DNA from: Burkholderia thailandensis E264
GTDB lineage: Bacteria > Pseudomonadota > Gammaproteobacteria > Burkholderiales > Burkholderiaceae
Assembly (NCBI RefSeq): GCF_000012365.1
Contig: NC_007650.1
Span: 310,001-374,000 of the forward strand
DNA length: 64,000 bases
Direction: 5' to 3'
The translations under genes were made by a program, and so were the position numbers. Below the pieces are notes generated by a model. It was not told the DNA's origin and did not search any database. It was given only the letters and a program-made list of their open reading frames with translations. Below, in pieces: positions 60,517 to 64,000 of the stretch. Within the stretch, counting starts at the first letter, position 1. Every line of letters starts with the position of its first letter.

Positions 60517-60680
60517 CGAACTGTCTGCGCGGCGGCGATTTAATTTAGTCTGTGTTCGAAGTGATGCGGCGGATTTGCCATGCCGGGCAGCGTTTCCGCC
60601 GGAGCGAAACTCCATCGGCCGGCGGCGCGCGGCGAAGGGCTTGTCGAGCCGTCTTGATCGGATAAACGGGAGCTACACTC

Positions 60681-61454
60681 ATGTCGTCTACGCACGCGAG
60701 CGCAAGATTCGATGCGATTGCTGACAACTATGCGCGCAGCGAGGTTCACGAGAGCAGTCCTTCTCTCACGATGCTGCGTGCGCTCAGCGACGGGCGGACG
60801 GACCTGGACGTCTGCGACGTCGCGTGCGCCGCCGGCCATTCGGCGTTCGCGTTTCTGGGCCGCGCGAAATTGATGTGCGGCGTCGATCCGTCGCCCAACA
60901 TGCTGCGCAACTTCGTCGCGCTGGGGCGGGCCAGAGGGGCGCCGGTTCGCGCGGTCGAGGCGTATGCCGAATCGATGCCGCTGCCCGATCAGGGCTTCGA
61001 CTTCGTGGTTTGCCGGTTGGCCGCGCACCACTTCCACGACATTGCCCGCGCACTCGCCGAATTCCGTCGCATTCTCCGGCCCGGCGGCAGCGTCGTCATC
61101 ATTGATCTGCAAGGCGACGACGATCCCGAATGCGACGGCGTGAACCACCAGTTGGAGGTGCTTCACGATCCGACTCACGTGCGCAGCTATACCGTTGCGC
61201 GCTGGCGCGAACTGCTCGAGAACGCGGGGCTGCGCATCGCGACGCTGGAGCGCGACCTCACCGAGCGCCCGGGCGGGGTCGGTCTCGCGCGCTGGTGCGA
61301 TATCGCCAACTCCGGCGACGCCGCGTACGCGGCGATGGTCGCGCTGCTTGACGCAACGCCGCGGGCGACGCTCGACGCGATCGGCGTGCGCCGCGACGAC
61401 CGGGGCTACACGGTGCCCGTGCGGACCTGCTTCATCGAAGCACAAGCTCGATAA
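60681..61454 (+). CDS. Class I SAM-dependent methyltransferase
   Basis: A 257-residue UbiE/COQ5-like methyltransferase, first gene of the rightward arm. Motif I is slightly modified (VCDVACAAGHSAFAF), followed by CGVDPSPNML, DFVVCRLAAHHFHD and the post-motif ILRPGGSVVIIDLQ. The C-terminal part, RWCDIANSGDAAYAAMVALL, may shape the substrate pocket. The gene begins after gggagcta. An O-, N- or C-methylation of the pathway product is likely, but the target atom is unknown. Confidence 0.9.
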   Translation: MSSTHASARFDAIADNYARSEVHESSPSLTMLRALSDGRTDLDVCDVACAAGHSAFAFLGRAKLMCGVDPSPNMLRNFVALGRARGAPVRAVEAYAESMPLPDQGFDFVVCRLAAHHFHDIARALAEFRRILRPGGSVVIIDLQGDDDPECDGVNHQLEVLHDPTHVRSYTVARWRELLENAGLRIATLERDLTERPGGVGLARWCDIANSGDAAYAAMVALLDATPRATLDAIGVRRDDRGYTVPVRTCFIEAQAR

Positions 61455-61473
61455 GACGATTCCCGAGCCGACC

Positions 61474-61821
61474 ATGCCTGTCATTCACATCCTGCACCGA
61501 CACACCGGAGACGGCGTGTCATCGCTTCTGCAGCAGATCTGCGAAGCCGTGTGCGCGGCAACCGATATCCCGCTCGACAAAGTCTGGGCGTTCTGGCATC
61601 CGGTCGATCCCGCGTTGGCCTGGCGTGCGGACTGGTACCGAGAGCCGAGGGGCGGGCCGGTTGTCAGGATCTTCTGCCGTCGCAGTCATTCCGCCGCGCG
61701 GGTGCAGGGCATCGTGGCCGCGGTGCGGTCGACCTTGGCCGCCGCGCTCGGATGCGGTTTCTCCACCGTGTTTGTTCAAGTCATCCGCGTTGAAGACGAG
61801 GAGGTATTCAGTGTCGGCTAG
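61474..61821 (+). CDS. Tautomerase-superfamily (4-OT-like) small protein
   Basis: A 115-residue protein that begins MPVIHILHRH, with Pro next to the initiator Met as in 4-oxalocrotonate tautomerase enzymes, where the N-terminal Pro is the catalytic base. It is longer than the 60-residue core 4-OT, resembling fused or MIF-like forms. It could tautomerise a keto acid intermediate. Its stop overlaps the next gene's GTG start by 11 bp. Confidence 0.75.
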   Translation: MPVIHILHRHTGDGVSSLLQQICEAVCAATDIPLDKVWAFWHPVDPALAWRADWYREPRGGPVVRIFCRRSHSAARVQGIVAAVRSTLAAALGCGFSTVFVQVIRVEDEEVFSVG

Positions 61822-62299
61822 TCAAATCACCATGGTTCCGATCGGCAAGGTGGCGTCGCCGCGTGTCGAGTTGATCGACGATCACTGGGGAGCGATCGAA
61901 TCGACGATCACGATCGATTCGCCGGCGCTGTCGGACGACGCGCTGATGGGGCTCGATACGTTCAGTCACATCGAGGTGATCTACCACTTGAATCAGGTGC
62001 CTTCGCAAGAGATCGAGCGGGGCGCGCGGCATCCGCGCGGGCGCGCCGATTGGCCGAAGGTCGGGATTCTCGCGCAACGCTCGAAAGGGCGTCCGAACCT
62101 GATCGGCGTGTCCCGCTGCCAGTTGCTGTCGGTCGAAGGCCGAACCTTGCGCGTGAGGGGGCTCGATGCCGTCGACGGCACCCCCGTGCTGGACATCAAG
62201 CCGTACCTGGAGGAGTTCGGGCCGATCGGAAGGGTCAGCCAGCCAGCCTGGAGTCACGAGGTCATGAAGGACTACTACATCCTGCAACCTTCCGAGTGA
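61811..62299 (+). CDS. TrmO/TsaA-family SAM-binding protein
   Basis: A 162-residue TsaA-like beta-barrel protein. The family hallmarks are VPIGKVASPR at the start, LDTFSHIEVIYHLNQV, the ARHPRGR segment, VGILAQRSKGRPNLIGVSRCQLL and LDAVDGTPVLDIKPYLEEF. Housekeeping TrmO methylates tRNA-Thr N6-threonylcarbamoyl adenosine, but it is longer; this compact form in a metabolite cluster may methylate a small molecule. The start is a GTG with gaggagg upstream, inside the end of the tautomerase gene. Confidence 0.88.
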   Translation: MSASQITMVPIGKVASPRVELIDDHWGAIESTITIDSPALSDDALMGLDTFSHIEVIYHLNQVPSQEIERGARHPRGRADWPKVGILAQRSKGRPNLIGVSRCQLLSVEGRTLRVRGLDAVDGTPVLDIKPYLEEFGPIGRVSQPAWSHEVMKDYYILQPSE

Positions 62300-62336
62300 G
62301 GGAGACGGTCGCCGCGGCGGCCGCCCGAAAATCGCC

Positions 62337-63170
62337 ATGCGCCCACAACCTGACAGAGTCATTCCGGTTCGCCGGGTTCGACCGCGTTTCGACGACGTCG
62401 AAGGCCGCCTGTGGTTCGGCGGCGATCGGTTCCGCACGGCGCTGTTCAACGCGTACACGATGCTGCTGTGCGACGAGTTCGAGTTCGTCGCCATCGCGCG
62501 CGATTACCTTCCCGCGATACGCGACGAGCATCTGCGGCGCCAGCTCAAATCATGGCTGGGGCAGGAAGCCGCGCACGGCGTCCAGCACCGGAAGGCCTGC
62601 GATTACCTGGATCGCGTCGGCCTGCGGTACCGCGGCTTTCACAAGGTCGAGAACTTTCTCGTATTCCGGTTCCTGTTTCCGCTGCTCGGACGGAAGCTGC
62701 GCATCGCGCTGATCGCGGCGCTCGAGCATATCAATACGCTGATGGGCGAGATGTGCCTGCGCCGGCCGGATTACTTCGCGCGGGCGAACCGCGAACTCGG
62801 GCTGCTGCTGAGCTGGCATTTCGCCGAGGAAATCGAACATCGCGCCGTGATTCACGACGTCGCGGACGCGGCCGGCGTGGGCTACGTCACCCGGATCACC
62901 GTCGGCGCCTTCGCGTTCGCGCTCTACAGCGGAGTGCTGTTCGCGACCACTTTCTGGTTCGCCGCCCAGTCTTCGGATCTGTTGCGGCCATCCACGTATG
63001 TCCAGTGGTTTCGCTTCATGTTTGTCGACGAGCGCTTCGCACAGTTCATGCTTGCGTACGCTCGGGCATACCTGTCGCCGCATTTTCATCCGCTGAAGCG
63101 CGATTCCGACCATTTCGCCGAGGCGGTGTTCCGACGCCTGGCGCCGGCGAGAACGGTCGCAGGCGGATGA
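62337..63170 (+). CDS. Ferritin-like 'metal-dependent hydrolase' family protein (PF10118-type), possible diiron oxidase
   Basis: A 277-residue helical protein of the family annotated as predicted metal-dependent hydrolase. Glu/His motifs recur with diiron spacing: CDEFEFVAI, GQEAAHGVQH, ALEHINTL and FAEEIEHRAVIHD. This is the pattern of a ferritin-like carboxylate-bridged diiron site, so oxidation or desaturation is as plausible as hydrolysis. A hydrophobic helix, ITVGAFAFALYSGVLFATTF, may touch the membrane. It starts 37 bp after the TrmO-like gene. Confidence 0.8.
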   Translation: MRPQPDRVIPVRRVRPRFDDVEGRLWFGGDRFRTALFNAYTMLLCDEFEFVAIARDYLPAIRDEHLRRQLKSWLGQEAAHGVQHRKACDYLDRVGLRYRGFHKVENFLVFRFLFPLLGRKLRIALIAALEHINTLMGEMCLRRPDYFARANRELGLLLSWHFAEEIEHRAVIHDVADAAGVGYVTRITVGAFAFALYSGVLFATTFWFAAQSSDLLRPSTYVQWFRFMFVDERFAQFMLAYARAYLSPHFHPLKRDSDHFAEAVFRRLAPARTVAGG

Positions 63171-63240
63171 GCAAGCACATCGGCGCCGTTTTGCATCGCT
63201 TCGCCGTCGTTCGAGCATGACCCCATCCGGAGGACTCGCC

Positions 63241-63507
63241 ATGAATATCGTCTTGTCAGGTGTGCTGCAGAAATACGCGCAATATCAGCGCGAGCACTCG
63301 CTGGCCGCGGAAACGGTTCAGGAGGCCATCCAGTTGCTGGTGGGACGATTCCCCGCGATGGGCAACGTGCTGCTGGATTCGGCCGGTCATCCGCGCAAGG
63401 TGCATCGCATGTTTCTGAACGGCCATCAGATTTCGCCCGAACAAGTCGGCCAATGCGTGAAGCAGGAAGACAGGCTGGAGATTCTGACCGCGATCGCGGG
63501 AGGTTGA
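63241..63507 (+). CDS. ThiS/MoaD-like sulfur carrier protein ending in Gly-Gly
   Basis: An 88-residue ubiquitin-fold carrier. It starts MNIVLSGVLQKYAQYQREH after ggaggactcgcc and ends LEILTAIAGG, the exposed di-glycine needed for adenylation by the E1-like protein of the leftward arm. As the Gly-Gly is already C-terminal, no JAMM-type protease is needed, and none is seen, unlike the qbs and pdt loci. The thiocarboxylated form would donate sulfur to the product. An in-frame ATG at 63217 exists but is less well placed. Confidence 0.9.
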   Translation: MNIVLSGVLQKYAQYQREHSLAAETVQEAIQLLVGRFPAMGNVLLDSAGHPRKVHRMFLNGHQISPEQVGQCVKQEDRLEILTAIAGG

Positions 63508-63512
63508 CGCGC

Positions 63513-64000
63513 ATGCTCGCTCCTCAATTGGACGTGATCGCGCCGGGTGGGCCTGTGTTGCGGCACGCGGACGGGCTCTTCGAGCTGCCGCCGCCCGAGG
63601 ACGCGACGCGCGACGCGACGAGCCGCTGGGTCGACCGGTTCGCAGGCGATCTGCTCGACAAGGTGTCGCACGAGGCCGCGCAACTGGACCGGGCCGGCGC
63701 GACGCTCCGGCGCGAGGTGATGACCGAGGCGGCCCGCTGCGGATTGCTCGGAGCGTCGCTGCCGCGTCGCGTCGGCGGCCTCGGCATGTCGCTGCTGGGT
63801 TGGGGGCACGCGCTCGAGCGCGTGGGTTATCTGTGCGACGACGCTTCGTTCGCGCTGAACGTCAGCCTGTTTCAGTCCGTGGCCAACATGCTCGCCGCGA
63901 GCGGCAACGCCGTGCTGATCGAGCGCTATGTCGCGCCCGTGTGCACCGGAGAGCGGCTCGTCGCGTTCGCCTACACGGAAGAGGCGGATGCGTTCAGCAT
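63513..64000 (+). CDS. Acyl-CoA dehydrogenase, 5' part
   Basis: The gene starts 5 bp after the carrier stop and runs off the right edge; 162 residues are visible. Helical N-domain text (EAARCGLLGASLPRRVGGLG, then LERVGYLCDDASFALNVSLF) and the start of the middle domain (ERLVAFAYTEEADAFS) fit an acyl-CoA dehydrogenase, with YTEEAD in the place of the usual TEPGAGSD motif. It may oxidise a carrier- or CoA-bound intermediate. The Gly-to-Ala/Asp changes in that motif suggest a specialised member. Confidence 0.85.
   Translation, partial: MLAPQLDVIAPGGPVLRHADGLFELPPPEDATRDATSRWVDRFAGDLLDKVSHEAAQLDRAGATLRREVMTEAARCGLLGASLPRRVGGLGMSLLGWGHALERVGYLCDDASFALNVSLFQSVANMLAASGNAVLIERYVAPVCTGERLVAFAYTEEADAFS

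Larger units (their letters stand above)
59949..60680. promoter_or_regulatory. Symmetric divergent regulatory region of the cluster
   Basis: A 732-bp AT-richer gap between the divergent arms. A 22-bp sequence starting tcgttttgtctcag at 60100-60121 recurs as its exact reverse complement at 60498-60519; similarity continues inwards to about 33 bp. Each copy is followed, reading outwards, by about 20 bp and a shared -10-like TTTANTTTAGTCT sequence (near 60539-60551 on plus, and mirrored near 60068-60080 on minus). The layout indicates one activator switching on both arms. Confidence 0.8.

Overview
This 64 kb window is GC-rich, densely packed DNA that fits a Burkholderia of the pseudomallei group. 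The grounds are strong G/C third-position bias, a type VI secretion (T6SS) locus with a PAAR/Rhs effector, IS256-family insertion sequences, short tandem repeats inside and between genes, and much accessory lipid and secondary metabolism. The species is inferred from style and gene content; no rRNA or tRNA gene is present to confirm it.

Region 1 (1-24482, + strand) is most of a T6SS locus: tssM (cut by the window edge), tagF, a membrane-anchored Ser/Thr kinase, tssA, tssB, tssC, hcp, tssE, tssF, tssG, clpV and vgrG, then an unrecognised 421-residue helical protein and a 1539-residue PAAR-Rhs protein. The Rhs protein ends in a divergent, AT-richer toxin domain with a deaminase-like zinc signature (HSE, PC, C). 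Its expected immunity gene is missing or reduced to a stub.

Region 2 (24576-26603) is a decayed IS256-family element with at least two internal deletions, an in-frame stop and a frameshift. An intact second IS256-family element (25163-26529) has inserted into it and is flanked by a 10-bp direct repeat.

Region 3 (26667-28136, - strand) holds a HAD phosphatase and a NudK-like NUDIX hydrolase.

Region 4 (28605-36270, - strand) is a tight eight-gene operon: two fatty acid desaturases, an acyl carrier protein, a cyclopropane-fatty-acid-synthase-like methyltransferase, an amidohydrolase, a fatty acyl-AMP ligase, a hotdog thioesterase and an alpha/beta hydrolase. The core resembles bacterial polyyne loci, but the methyltransferase and amidohydrolase are not part of that core. 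It looks like a fatty-acid-derived metabolite pathway.

Region 5 (36913-50799) holds a GlxA/FtrA-type regulator divergent from an isochorismatase-like hydrolase, then a catabolic block: acyl-CoA synthetase, BKACE-type enzyme, biotin-dependent acyl-CoA carboxylase alpha and beta subunits, enoyl-CoA hydratase, acyl-CoA dehydrogenase and SDR. A second acyl-CoA dehydrogenase and a TetR regulator diverge from it. The order SDR-beta-dehydrogenase-hydratase-alpha matches the acyclic terpene (atu) pathway better than leucine (liu) degradation. A perfect palindrome with two back-to-back sigma70-type promoters sits between the divergent arms.

Region 6 (51305 to the right edge) is a biosynthetic-looking cluster with no visible PKS or NRPS. 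It has an AraC regulator, an MFS exporter, a MoeZ-like E1/rhodanese protein, a ThiS/MoaD-like carrier ending in Gly-Gly, a HemN-like radical SAM enzyme, two peroxiredoxin-like proteins, an esterase, a class I methyltransferase, a tautomerase-like protein, a TrmO/TsaA-like protein, a ferritin-like putative diiron protein and an acyl-CoA dehydrogenase cut by the edge. The E1 plus Gly-Gly carrier suggests thiocarboxylate-based sulfur transfer, as in thioquinolobactin or pyridine-dithiocarboxylate loci. Its central divergent promoter region carries two mirrored pairs of a TTTTGTCTCA element, each pair spaced exactly 21 bp, which is good evidence that both arms share one regulator. Regions 4 and 6 are the best candidates for undescribed systems.
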